The position numbers and the translations under genes were made by a program. The notes beneath the pieces are model-generated. The model made no database searches, was not told the origin of the DNA, and saw only the letters and a program-made list of their open reading frames with translations. A DNA stretch of 64,000 nucleotides from Alnus glutinosa (Eukaryota; Streptophyta; Magnoliopsida; Fagales; Betulaceae): contig NC_084899.1 in the NCBI RefSeq assembly GCF_958979055.1, positions 5,429,001 through 5,493,000 of the forward strand, written 5' to 3'. Shown one piece after another: positions 21,944 through 34,132 of the stretch. The stretch's first letter is position 1, and each line of letters starts with the position of its first letter.

Positions 21944-24900
21944 ATGACTATGAGAAGCTTATTCGGAGCTTCTCAAATCCTCGCCAAATCATCGTCTCTC
22001 TTCGTGAACCCAACCACTCGATCTCAGCGGCGAAACTCGCTCAGCTTCTCTCTCTTCAAAACATCGAAAGCCTCTCTCTCTTTCAGAACCTTCGCGATCA
22101 TGGCCGCTACGGACGAGTTCGTTAAGGGAAGCGTTCGCCCAAACGGCGTCGCATTGATCACCCTCGATCGCCCCAAGGCTCTCAACGCAATGAACCTAGG
22201 TCCCATTTCCTCTTTGAATTATAAGCTCAAGTAGTAATTATTTAGTCATAAGGATACTGTGTTTTAGGTGCAATTCGTGCAATTATTTATGCTTATAGAT
22301 AGGTGATTTGAAATTCTATTTTTGTGTGTTTAGGGTTTTTAGAGTTTGAATTTGTAGAATGATATTTTATTTTATTTTTGAGATTTTTGTGGAAGTAAAT
22401 GATTCTTCTTGCTGATGATGATTGCGGGACAGTGGAGGGCAATTTTTGTAACCGGTGGGGAAATGTGGCCATTTGCCTAGCAAATGGAAGCTAAATACTG
22501 TACTTAGCGAAAGTTCTAGGAGAGGTTTATTCGAAGTTGATAAAAACTTGCATTTATTTACAAGTAATGATGAAAACGGACTCAATTAGTTAATGAACTG
22601 ATAGGGGAAATACAAAATCTGGTGGCGTTTAAGTTAAGACTTAATGTCAAATGTTGGTGGTTTTTTTTTTTTTTTTTTTTAATGTAAATAATATACTAGC
22701 GCTTTCCTTTAGCAGCTGGGTTTGCTTTATATTTAACTTGAAACTTGTTCGTAATGCAGATATGGATGTAAGATATAAAAAATTTCTTGATGAATGGGAA
22801 TCGGACCCAAGGGTCAAATGTGTTCTGGTTGATAGCAGCTCGCCTCGTGCCTTTTCTGCAGGTAACATGGAGAAATTAAGAGTCTTATGTAGATTGTTTG
22901 TTTCACAACATTTTTCTACCACCACCATTTGTTTTCACGCTATCCCCTGAATTTGTTTTAGCTTTAATATCTTTTCCATTTATATTTGGTTCTTGCTTTT
23001 GGGGTTATTTTTGGTATCCAAGCCTTAGGTAAGGTTTTGAGGGTAACCATTCATGGCTAATGCAGGAATGGATATTAAAGGGGTTGTTGCTGAGATTCAA
23101 AAGGACAAAAACACACCTCTTGTGCAGAAGGTTTCTTTATGATGCTTGTTTTGTGCCACAAGCGTTTCTTTCATGATTGCTTATTTGATTGTGGTTGATA
23201 TACATTATTTGCGCTGTTTTATATTCCGTTGCTTCTTTTCTTCTTTTTATGTTGCATTGTTGTGTTATATGCCATTTTCTTTAATTAGTTAGCTTGCTTA
23301 GTTTGTTGTCTATTAGTTAGATGATAATAAAGATCTTAGGGTGCGTTTGGGATTGCGATTTCGTAGACAATAAGTGCGATTTTAAATCAAATCGCAGAAC
23401 ATAGATCGTTTGGGAACTGCGTTTTTAAAAATTGCGATTTGAAAACGCAGAAAATCTGCTTTTTCAAATCGCAGATAAGATGGTGCTTTTTTGAAAACGC
23501 AGAATCTTAAAGGTAAATTCGCGATTTTAAAGGCTAAACTGCGATTTTGCCAAACGTTTAACTGCGTTTTTAAAAATCACTTTTTTTAAATCGCACATTT
23601 TAAAATCGTTATTTTGAATCGCACTTTTTGAAATCGCAAACCCAAACGGACCATTAGTTTATCTGCAGGTGGTGATGTGAAGCAGATCACAACCAAAAAA
23701 CAACTATCAGATATGATTGAGGTCTTATGTCCCTTTAATAACCTTGAACTTTGTTAAAAATAACACTAAATCAAAGTAACTGCCATGTCAACTATATTTT
23801 TGTAATTCGAGTTCTTTTTCTTTTAGATAAATATCACAAATACTAATAAAAGTACCTTTGACTTTACTTTGAACTAGTGCCTGCCTCTCAATTCCCTGAC
23901 CTGTCTTAACTTTCTAAAACTTAAAAAGAAATGTGTGGCTCTTGTGTAAAATTGTCTTTAGATGTATATTTGGTGCATTCTCATTTAGTTCTTTTTAAAT
24001 ATATTATCACTAGCAGAAAAAAGGGTATAGACCATTTGACCTGCTGTAATCAAGTAACTGCACGTATTCAAGTATCCTTAACTGAGCAGAATACTGGAAT
24101 TTGTTTCTGGACCTTGTTTAGGTTCTCTGATAAAAGTTCCGTTCTTGTTTCTATTATTTGAAAGATATCATGATCATGAATTTAACTTTCAACATAAGAG
24201 TTATTTTTTGTGCTTTTAGTTGCTTTGATTATTTTCTAGTAGAAGTTGAAAAGAATAATTGGATTAATATTCTGTTCTCTGCATGTGCATATCTGGATGT
24301 GTATATATTATGTGCAGTCCAGCATTAGTCTGCTTCTTACATTTGTGCATGACCTATTATTTTGTTACATGAAGTTAATATGCTTTATTGTGCTGTGCAT
24401 TTGTCAGGTATTCACCGCTGAATATTCTCTAATATGCAAAATTTCCGAGTACAAGAAGCCATATATAAGCTTCATGGATGGCGTAATAATGGGCTTTGGA
24501 ATAGGCCTATCTGGACATGGTCGCTACCGGATCATAACTGAGGTATGCTTGCGTCAATATAGACAGGTGGTTTAGTCCCAATTATATTGTATTGGCATTC
24601 TAATTTCTTTTACTTTTATCCTTGTATTGATGCATTTCAGAGGACTCTTCTTGCTATGCCAGAAAATGGAATTGGCTTGTTCCCAGATGTTGGGTTTGCA
24701 TATATTGCAGCACAAAGTCCAGGAGGAGGATCAGTTGGTATTCTTTTTGTTGCTACAAAAAGCATTTCTTTTCTTGTTCTTATACTGGAACTGAACAGGT
24801 TTTCAATCTTGATCTTGTTATGGGAACTTATAGAAAGCACGAGAAGAGCTTGGCCTCATAGGAAGTAGTCATAAGTAAAACAAAGGCAAAGGATTTGGAA

Positions 24901-26775
24901 GTACAGAGGCATAGTCGTCACTGTCATTTGAACTTATTGTCTCCTGAATTTTTGCATTTTTCTAACTTATATTATGATTTGCAGGTGCGTATCTTGGAAT
25001 GACTGGAAAAAGGATTTCTACACCCGCTGATGCAGTATATGTAGGTCTTGGTACACATTTTGTGCCATCCGGGAGCTTGGGACCTTTGAAGGAGGCCCTT
25101 TTGGCAACTACATTGTATGTCTCAGATCATCATTCTATCTGTAATTGTTATTTTTCATTTTCATGGAACCCATTTAGCTTTTCCTTAATGTCTTATTTAG
25201 AAACTCGCATTACCTTATAATTTTGAACATTTAAATTGTTTAAAATTAACAACCATATATTAGAGAAGTTTTGCATCTTTAGTTGATTTTGCTCGAAATT
25301 GATTTGGTGAAATGAGGAGAACTCCATGACTGTTCTTTTGGTAAGTCAAGACTTTTCGTGGTGCAGTTTTATAATTGCTGCCATTTGATTTATTCATGGT
25401 GAGCTAGAACCACATGATAAGATTAATATATGAAGTCCAAGTGTTTGTTTTTGATGAACTCCACAGTGCATATACCTTGTGGTTCAGGATATAATTTCCT
25501 CATGTTTATTGACTTATAATATATGAGAAATGTTGTTCCGCACAAAAGATGATCCCTTAGTAAAACGTACATGGTTTCTTACTTAAAAAACTTATACCCA
25601 TTTGTTACTTCAGTTCTGAGGACCCACATGAAGACATCGAAGCACTTTTGGCGAAATACAGCAGTGACCCTGAGTCTGAGTCCCAGTTAAAATTGTTGTT
25701 ACCTCATATAGTTTCATGCTTCGGTGCAAATAAGTCAGTTAATGAGACGATTGAAGAACTGAAAAAGCATCAGCTTAGCAGTGAAGCTGCTGGTATGTTT
25801 ATACGTACCGATTGTTTTATTGGTTGATGAATGAAATGTACATACATCTTTTTGGTTCTCCCAAAGACTGAGATGTCAAGTGGAATTTCTAACCTTCTTG
25901 CTCGATGTTGTCCCTTCGTGCTTTCGGATTGCCATTCTTTCCCTGGGCAGTGGTAGAGTGGGCTAATGAAGCTCTTCAAGGTCTTGGAAAAGGTGCTCCA
26001 TTTTCGCTTTGCTTAACACAAAAGCATTTCTCTAGAGTTGCATCTGCCCATGGAAAAGAGGACAGCGAATTGTCCACAGTGAGTTTTGAGCTTATTTCTT
26101 TTTCTTTTTCTTTCTTCTTTTGGTAGTTTTCTTTTCCTATGGAGCATAAGTTAAGTAACATGTGTATTCCTGCATCTGGTTGCTTCCAGCTAAGCGGTGT
26201 GATGAAAACTGAATACCGCATCGCCTTACGGTCTTCTCTACGAAATGATTTTGCAGAAGGTGTCCGGGCAGTTTTGGTGGACAAGGATCAGGTTATATCA
26301 TTTGTCTCTTAGGTCCCTTTCTCTATACTGTAGAAGAATGTGAAAATATGTTAGTTTTGTGAGCTTGGTGTAATGTTAACATCAAGTTACTGTGTTTAGT
26401 AATGATTTCTCGTGTTACTAGCTATATCATGCAAACTATCTTTTTAGCGTCCTAGCTATCTTCTTGTTTTCAGAACTTGGGGTGCTATTACCTCTAGTTT
26501 CTTCTGCAGATGGTACCAATTTTCTATTGGCAATATTAATGCTGTATCAGTCTTTTTTTGGTCTTTGAGCCCTTAAAAGTATACTCATTTACCTACTTAT
26601 CAAAAGAAGCATACTCATTTGCCAAATAAATGCTGTATTTTGCTCTGAACCTTTCATGATTATGGCCTTTCAGAACCCAAAGTGGAATCCAGCAAGTTTG
26701 GAGGAAGTCGATCACAGTGAAGTGGAAATCCTCTTTGCCCCATTGAGCCCAGAAGTGGAGGAGTTGAGAGCGTGA
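21944..26775 (+). CDS. 3-hydroxyisobutyryl-CoA hydrolase-like protein, copy B, complete, with two alternative exons
   Basis: HIBCH-like crotonase-fold hydrolase. Exons: 21944-22199, 22760-22861, then either 23066-23130 or 23669-23721, then 24408-24542, 24641-24737, 24985-25114, 25614-25792, 25951-26078, 26190-26291, 26674-26775. The product is 431 or 427 residues. The first 55 or so residues are rich in Ser, Arg and Ala with few acids ([17 protein letters not shown]), as in a mitochondrial presequence. Conserved pieces are AFSAG followed by GMDIKG or GGDVKQ (oxyanion-hole loop), [37 protein letters not shown] (HIBCH active-site segment), [10 protein letters not shown], and the C-terminal [20 protein letters not shown], a region plain enoyl-CoA hydratases lack. 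I recall At4g13360 and At3g24360 as the closest Arabidopsis proteins. The role in valine catabolism is from the family and not shown here. Confidence 0.92.
23066..23130 (+). other. Alternative exon 3a of copy B (GMDIKG version)
   Basis: Borders are tgcag and gtttct; the length is 65 bases. Joined to exon 2 it continues ..[20 protein letters not shown] and runs in phase into VFTAEYSL of the next constant exon. If exon 3b were also included, 3b would be read VVM followed by TGA. Confidence 0.85.
23339..23653. mobile_element. MITE family 1, copy 3, in the intron before alternative exon 3b
   Basis: 315 bp with TTA on both sides (23336-23338 and 23654-23656). The left end gggtgcgtttgggattgcga mirrors the right end tcgcaaacccaaacggacca. 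Nearly full-length relative of the copy at 4127, in the opposite internal order. Confidence 0.92.
23669..23721 (+). other. Alternative exon 3b of copy B (GGDVKQ version)
   Basis: Borders are tgcag and gtctta; the length is 53 bases, the same phase class as exon 3a. Joined to exon 2 it gives ..[20 protein letters not shown] and runs in phase into VFTAEYSL. Skipping both 3a and 3b gives GIHR followed by TGA. The acceptor stands 15 bases after the end of a MITE. Confidence 0.85.
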
Positions 26776-27112
26776 CAGATTGCATTATAACTGTCCTAGT
26801 TATTCCTCGTTGCATCAATAACAGAGATGGATAGTGGATACTATTGAAATATATTTTCAGCTGTCGAAAATAAGTTCATTTTACATAAGCAAAAGGCATC
26901 CAACTGTGTGTATGGTATTCGTCTGTGATGATGGTGACTGTGTTTATAGAATTTTGTGATATCGTGGGCCCCAGGAGTTCTTGTACTCTACAGCCAGACC
27001 TTGCAAATGCTTGTGATTCTGTGAATGTTTTCTTCATCCATTTCCTGTCTTCTTTAAAATTTAGGCTTTGAAGAACCTGTGTGCGAATGTTGAATATATC
27101 GCGCTTCCTCAC
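24840..27112 (+). repeat. Duplicated segment, copy B (partner 1-2749)
   Basis: Matches the start of the window through five exons, the introns and the 3' flank. It lacks the two MITEs found in copy A and so preserves both empty target sites (around 26950 and 27063). Similarity ends at cttcctcac, 27104-27112. Confidence 0.93.
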
Positions 27113-29110
27113 AACTTCAAAAACTTTTTTCCCATTCCCAAGTTGGGCTGACGCTCTCCGTTTATCTTCCTCTCTAGACTCTAGTCTCCTGACATGTTAG
27201 TCTCAGAGTTTTTAAAATGAACTGAGATCGGAGATTTTCTGAATTTTTAAGTTGTAATTTTTTTTAAAACGTAATCCTAAATTATTTATATTTTATGATT
27301 TGGTTTAAAATTATATTTTTTGCCTACAAAAGCACAAAGTAAAACGCACTCTAAGACTTGGAGAGCACAACGCTTTGCTTTTCTTTTTTTGTCCCCATTA
27401 AACGACTTGTGGATACTTTTTGCTTCTCAACAAAAGGCCGTCGTAATTCAATATCTTTTGGGAATAATTACTAATTTAGTTCTTGCCGCCCTTGTGAGTG
27501 GAGACGGCCTTTTATTGAATGTAAAACTATAATTTTATAACAATTTGAATCATTAAATATGCTGTGTGTCAATCGGTGATTGGTTGTGACGTGGTTCTAA
27601 AATGTGTATCTAACCGTTACTTTCAAATTGCTAACGGTAGGGCCCAATTTGATAAATAGCTTTTACCCTAGGGATCTCTAAGGTACTTTTTGATACCTCA
27701 TGTCCTCATGGACCAGTTTTTATATAATTACAACCCCCATGGCTAAATAAATATTTTTACCTATCTTTTAATTCACTACACGACATGTAGCTCAGAACAT
27801 TCTTCATTTTCACAAAATATCTTGGCTTTCAACCCAAAACATAAGAAAGTTGCTGGTAAAAAAAATGAATTCTTACAACACTTCCTTTCTTCCTTCATAA
27901 GAGAAAGGCTAAAAATTAAAATTAAGCGGAAGAAAAAAGGGGAAAACAATACAGTGAAAAAGTATCATTAAGAGCAATCCCCGCTCCTCAGACTTTGTAG
28001 CAGATCCAAGTATCCAATATATTCAGGACTCATATATCTGCGAAGTTTGAAGATAAAAATCATAATTCTATGGCGATAATTATGCTATAGATGTGTTTCT
28101 CGTAGCAATGCATGAAAAAACTGCAGTAGGTCTGTTTATTGTAAGGCTATTTTACACGCGTACAGATTGATGAAACGAGGGGAAAAATCAGCAGAGATTG
28201 TCAACTTAGTGCCATAAATCAAAAAGATAATTTAAGTTTGACATTAATTAAATAATTTTGATCGTCAGGGTAGTGATGCCACTGGGGCTGCCTTTTTCTT
28301 TTCTCCCTTTTCCTTTCTAACAAAGAGACCACTGGGGGTGCACTTGGAACCTTAATCATGCATTCCCTAGGTTCTACGGATTTGAACAGAAAAGGGATGC
28401 TAAAAGTTCACACTCCCCTAAACGACCTTCATATATGAAATAACAATTGGAGCAGATAAGCAAGCTTTAGTAAAATTCAATATTAAGCATAAATCTTTAG
28501 CCCTACCCCATCCGGCGGAATAAGCATAAGAATTTCCAGGGAGAAATTAGAGCAGAAATTCAGAATGATGTAATGACAATTCTGCACTATTAGAATGTAA
28601 GTAATTCTAGTAATACACTTAAGCTTGTAGTCTTGTAGGTTTTCCTTCTTTTTTTCCTTTATTTTTTTTTTATTTTTTATTTTTTGAAAAGAGTTGGAGA
28701 GAGAGAGAGAGAGAAGGATCTATACAGATAGTATTACATGCAAAAGACTTCCTCGGGTAAATAGTCCCCACAGTGGGTCAGATTATAAGTTTGTTTTGTA
28801 GAGAAACCTTAAACAAACGCCACATTTTTCAAGATAGCTGTACCTACTAAAAATGCAGAAACAAATCAATTAGGGGGTGAGCTTAGTTGTGAAAAATTCA
28901 CGTCAATAATCTGTTAATGGTGAAAATTGGCAAGATGACAACAAGTAACCCCTCCGTTGCCAGAACTAGTATATGGTTGGAGGCAGAAAATCATAATGGC
29001 TGCAATATCGACACAGTTATCAGGTAGCACTAGCAGTACAGTCAGCGTGTAGAAAAGGAGTTTTTTTAGGTTCTTGTTCAAACGATTGATCAAAGATAAG
29101 AAAAAGAGCA
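26776..29110. other. Intergenic between convergent genes
   Basis: Contains the 3' regions of hydrolase copy B and of the Nudix gene. A (GA)n tract sits at 28696-28714. In the first part, 27230-27360, a few words resemble a remnant of MITE family 1 (tttaaaattatattttttgcc). No coding frame is convincing. Confidence 0.5.
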
Positions 29111-32072
29111 TCAGGATTTAGAAGAGCGATACCCATGTCGAACCAAGAAATCAATAATGACAAGAGAGCAATTTGGCTTGTAAAATTGTGTTCTCCGTAT
29201 GACATTTGCTACATGCGTCACAGGAATCAACTTGAAGCTATCCACCTCTCCGTCTGTCATTCAACAAGCCATTTACAAATGGATAAAATCGTCTAAGGGA
29301 AACCACTCCAGATCAAATGAAAACAAATATTCATTACTGAGATGCAACCATCAAATAAATGAGAAAAATGACAAAGGTTGAGGTTAGGAACTGATAAAAG
29401 CAATGAAGAAGGCTGTGCTTCATTTGGCCCACCTTGATTCTCAGGTCTAAAACTTTCAGGAAGCTTTAAGTCATAACAAAATAGAACATCTCTCTTATAT
29501 CTGTAACCATCAATGTCCATATAGGAAACAGCACCAACTGGTATAGCTCTGTAAGAGAAGCATTTCGGAACTAATCAGTGTGAGTGAGAGAGAGAGAGAG
29601 TGAGTGAGAGCACAGCTAGGTGATGTGAAATAATAATTCAGTGGCAAAAACTTACTTATTAGCAATGGATCTGGGAATTCCCGCTTCCTCTTCACATTCC
29701 TTCACAAGATTCTCCCCACAAGCAATCCCATGGGGCTGCCATTGCCATAATGGAAATATGAAATTAGTGCCTCGCACAGAATCGTAATGAGCATAATATT
29801 AACTACTGGCTTGATCATATGAGCTTCATTGTTTTTGTTATTTTTGTTCAAGATTGGGCATAAATTACTTGGCTCAATTCAACTGCTTCAAAAAAAATAA
29901 AAACAGTAAATTGACCTCCAAAAATTCACAGCAAGAAAAGAAATCCTCAGATTTCCATTCGCCTCAGATTTTTAATCATAATTCGGTCATTACAAACCAG
30001 TCCTCCAGCAACTAGATGATCAAGCATCCCGGGATAAGTGGCTTTCTCTTGACTTCTCTTCCCAATCCATAAAAGTTTCTGCCCATCCCTCTCAACATAG
30101 CCATTCATGTGAACTCCATAAGCCTATAAACAGGAAAGCGTTGGAGAAAAAAAGGCCAACTTATATTCATCAGTAACATGATCATAATATAGCCCGGTTC
30201 ATCAATCAGAAACAAGATGTATTGCTTGGCGCGTTCAAAGACTGCTAAGAACTACCAGGGATGGAATATGATGGTAATATTCAGGTCTGTAAGTTATAAA
30301 AAAAAAAAAAAATGCAAATTTTCTTCACTTTTTGATTTGCAAAAGGCAATTTTGTGTTTATAGGTAAATACACTCAGACACTCTTATGGGGTTGAACATA
30401 TGCCTATGACCTCACCACCAGCTCTTGTTCACAGATATGTGTAACAATCTTTTGCACTAATTTTTGGTAAGATTGTTACTCATTAGCAGATAATGAAAGT
30501 GAAAAAAATTCAACATAGGGAAAGATGGTTGAGTTGAGCTGAGTTGTATAGAAAAATGATTCCCAAGCAAAAGATGAAAAATGGATGATCATCGCATTGT
30601 CTTTTTTTCTTTTAATCATGTTAACAACTAAAACGTACTAGAAGAGCATCAGAAAGATGCCAAGCATTGACCATTGATTTTGCTTTTCAATTGACAGCAT
30701 ACAAACCTAAAGATAAGCACCTCTTTCAAAAACACAAGAATCTCAAACCAAATCAAGTTGCAATACACAATCTCAAAAGCTAGGACTACAAACACCAGTG
30801 TCAAATGCGTCTCAAGAGAAGAGCGATCTCACAATGGCATAAAACACACCTTTATTCCAAAGTAAGGAGCCGCAGCACGTTCAAGCGAAAAAAAGACAGG
30901 CGCACCAAAGGACGATGTCACGGGGAATAGCTGATTGAAATCAGTAAAATCTATAGTTAGCCAAGACAACAAAGGTCTTACTTCACCACTAATTGGCAAC
31001 AAAGAGTTTTTCAACCACATATTGGACAGTCAAAAAGTAACAAAAGTGAAACGTGGGTATTGCTCTAGTAGCGTGCACGGTGCTCCACCACCGGGAGAAT
31101 ATAATGCCGATTGCCGGAGAATCAAGAACCAAACACGTGTAACAACTCAACCAAATCTTATTTTCGGTGCATGTGAGGTACCGTATTATATTCCGCTGTG
31201 TATTATTTTTCTAATAAAAAAGGAATCAGTTCATCGCTTAATCATGACTAGTACCTCGTTCCGTATACCTGGAATCAGTTCTTCCCCTAAGCGTTTGACC
31301 ACATCTCCAACCGCACTGGTCCTATCCTCTGGTGTACTCAGCATTGGGTGAAAGGTCACATGGCCGCCGCAAGAACTGTCTTGAGGGAAAACAAACACAT
31401 CTTGGAACTTCCTTAAATGGCTAGCGAAACTGCACAAATTTGGAAAAGTACAAACAAAATCGATTCAGCAATACGACTCAAGATGACGGAGTAATTCAAT
31501 TCTTAGAGAATTTAACCACTAAGGAATTTTATTTCTAACCCTTACCCGTTATGAATATAACCAACGATTTGGTCCTCGATTGCGAACGGAAGGAACTCGG
31601 ATTGCTTTTCCTGCACGCGATTTCAAAGAGAAATGAGAGTATGAGACGCATTGCTTGGGCATTTGAAGGAAAATGAAAAAACGATCTGTTTGGTTGCTCG
31701 GAACTCAAAAACTGGGCTAAAATGTAATGTTAGCTTTCTGGAGAACCAAACAGAGGAGAAGAGGGACTTAACTGATCCGCGATTGCAGATTCTGATCTTC
31801 TCGAAGAAGCCTGTAAGGTCCGAAGAATCGTCTGGAAGGCTTTCCGGCTGAGAAATCCGGACGACGTCGTCCCAGGTGAAGGTGCCGCCAGTGGCAGACA
31901 CTGAAAGAGTGGGGGATTTTGATTTTATCGAAGTGTGAGTGGTAGAAGGCGAAGGAAACGATGTCGTAAAGGACTTGGAAAAAGCGTGAGAAACTTTGGA
32001 GATGAAGAGCGAAGAAGCGAGTGAGTATGGGATTTTGTGAGAGGGGTGAAGATTGCTGCAAGTCCAGGCCAT
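29111..32072 (-). CDS. Nudix hydrolase, NUDT20/24 type, probably chloroplastic
   Basis: Eight exons, all with GT-AG borders: 32072-31773, 31610-31546, 31429-31255, 30930-30850, 30123-29998, 29735-29656, 29548-29433, 29253-29111; 361 residues. The N-terminal 70 residues are Ser/Thr-rich and acid-poor, like a plastid transit peptide. Then comes the DUF4743-type region ([35 protein letters not shown]) and a Nudix domain with [20 protein letters not shown] and AGIP, then [20 protein letters not shown]. The metal-binding part KECEEE is present; the first Glu of the canonical box is Ile, as I recall for this subfamily. The family is related to the Nudix half of yeast Tnr3 and hydrolyses diphosphates, possibly damaged thiamin diphosphate. 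The C-terminus ends RHGYRSSKS, about 12 residues short of the relatives I remember. The start MAWTCS was preferred to an upstream Met at 32147. Confidence 0.88.
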
Positions 32073-33434
32073 TGGAGGTATACAGAAGGGAGGGAAGGCA
32101 GTGCTACAACGGCACGGGCAAGCACCTCCGAGCCTTACTAGCACCACGCGGCACGCGCCATAGTTTAGTTATCAAGACCGTACGGAATTGACCCGGAATG
32201 GGAATTTATCGGTTGGGCTACCGTTACTATGGAAATGACAATAGTTAATTCTTTTTTAAAAAAAAAAAAAAGACAATAGTTAATTCTTAAAAAAAATAAA
32301 AATTAGAGGAATAGTTATTTCTCATTAATGAAACAGTATTATAAATTATTTTTAAAAAAATTTCTTTTTTAAAAAATGTTTGTATCTGTTGTCTCCCGCT
32401 GGCCAACGCCCAGCCCAACCAATTTCCGACCATCACCCGACCGCCTAGCTCAACCTACCGTTGATCACCACTTAATCATTTTAATTATTTTTTCAGTTGA
32501 GTCATTATAAAATTGTAAACTTAACCTTTAAAAAAAAAAAAAAAGAGTTTGCAGGTTGGGGTAGTTGGCCACCTTTGAATCGCTAGGGTGATTAACCATC
32601 CTTGACTATGGGGATGGTTTGATTACTCCTATAATAGGTTAGAGGGGGGTGGCTGAACCAGTGAACCACCCCCAATAGCCGCTTGCCTTGGCTCAATCTC
32701 AAAAATACGTGTTCAAGACCTTGCTCCTCACCATGTTGATGTCCTCGTGGGGTTTCAAGATCCACCACCACATTTGATGATGATATCGTCTTCATTCTCA
32801 TGACCCGGTGGTCTATGATGTCGAATGAGAGGTCGAACTTGCCCACCATGCACAATAAGATAACATTGCTATAGGTAGGTCTCAACTCCCACCCTTCACC
32901 AAGGTCTTGACGACAGACTTGTCAACTGGGTCACCGCCAACCAAGGCCATCCAAAGGTTCCTATTGGTTAGTTTGGACTAGATTTCGAGGCCATGACTCT
33001 GAGTTTTTGAGAGATTGTGGGGTTGGTTTTGGTTTGGGAGGTCATGAGGTGGGGTTTCTCCATCGTGGTTTGGTGAAGTCCAACCACGACCACTAGCTCT
33101 AGCATTAAGGGATGGTTCAGCCACCCCCAATAGTTCTAGGGTAGTTGCACAATTTTTTTTTTTTTTTAATATAATTTTTTTAAAGATAATTTTGTAATTT
33201 CACAATGACCTTAGCCAAAACAAAAAAACCAAATTTTGTATGGAACAATTTATTTGCTACACGTATACCACGTTCCACGTAGAGTTATTTATCTCAATGT
33301 CAAATTAGATGGGCCAATTTAACAATTTTTTTTTTTTTTCATTTTTAATGGATGTGATGAAATTAATTTTTGTTGACTCAATGATATCTACACATGTCAT
33401 AAAAGTACCGGCTTTGATGTGACCACAAGCCTAT

Positions 33435-34025
33435 TTGTCATATTGTCCGATAAAAACCATAAAACCATTTATGTTTTGCTTGTTTTGAGGTAAAATATTT
33501 TTTGTCATAAAATACTTTTAATAAAATTAGTTTTTTTTTTAAAAAAAATTTCCTAAAAAATTTTTTCAGCGTTTGACTCGTATAAAAAAATACCAATGAC
33601 GAAAAAAGACCACTAACAAGATTCAGATGATGATGGCCAAAATCCGACAGCACTGGCTAGATTTCGACATTAGCCTGCCAAATTCTGACGACAATTGTAG
33701 GAATTTGCAACTATGCTAGATTACGATCACTTTCACTGTAATCTGGCATAGTGGCCGGAATCTGGCCACTGTACTAAATTTTGGCGACTGGATCCCAAAT
33801 TCGGGGACCTTCAGCTGCAGATTTGAACTATCAACAAATTCCAATAGTCGACGGTGGCAGATTCTCACAAACATGTGTACAAGAATGAGAAGTTTAAATT
33901 TAGAAAATTATTTTCATTTTCTAAAAATCAAAGAGGTTTTTTTCAGTCAAACTGAAAATGATTTTCGTTGACCATTATTTTTCGGTTGCACCAAACATCA
34001 GAAAATACATAATATATTTTCCGCT
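33435..34025. repeat. Repeat family 4, copy 1
   Basis: Shares ordered pieces with 63005-63655: taaaatatttttt and tttcctaaaaa near the left, an interior rich in ccgaaat/gattccgg words, then gaaaatgattttc, gaccattatttttc and a cgctaaaacaaa end. Probably non-autonomous transposon copies; the ends are not sharp enough to name a target duplication. Confidence 0.6.
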
Positions 34026-34132
34026 AAAACAAATAGAGCATTAGAGGGAGTGATTTGATATCGAAGAATCGAAGATTGTCTTAATGAGTAATGTAAATAA
34101 TTTTGAACTCTAAAGGACATTTTTTTTTAATT

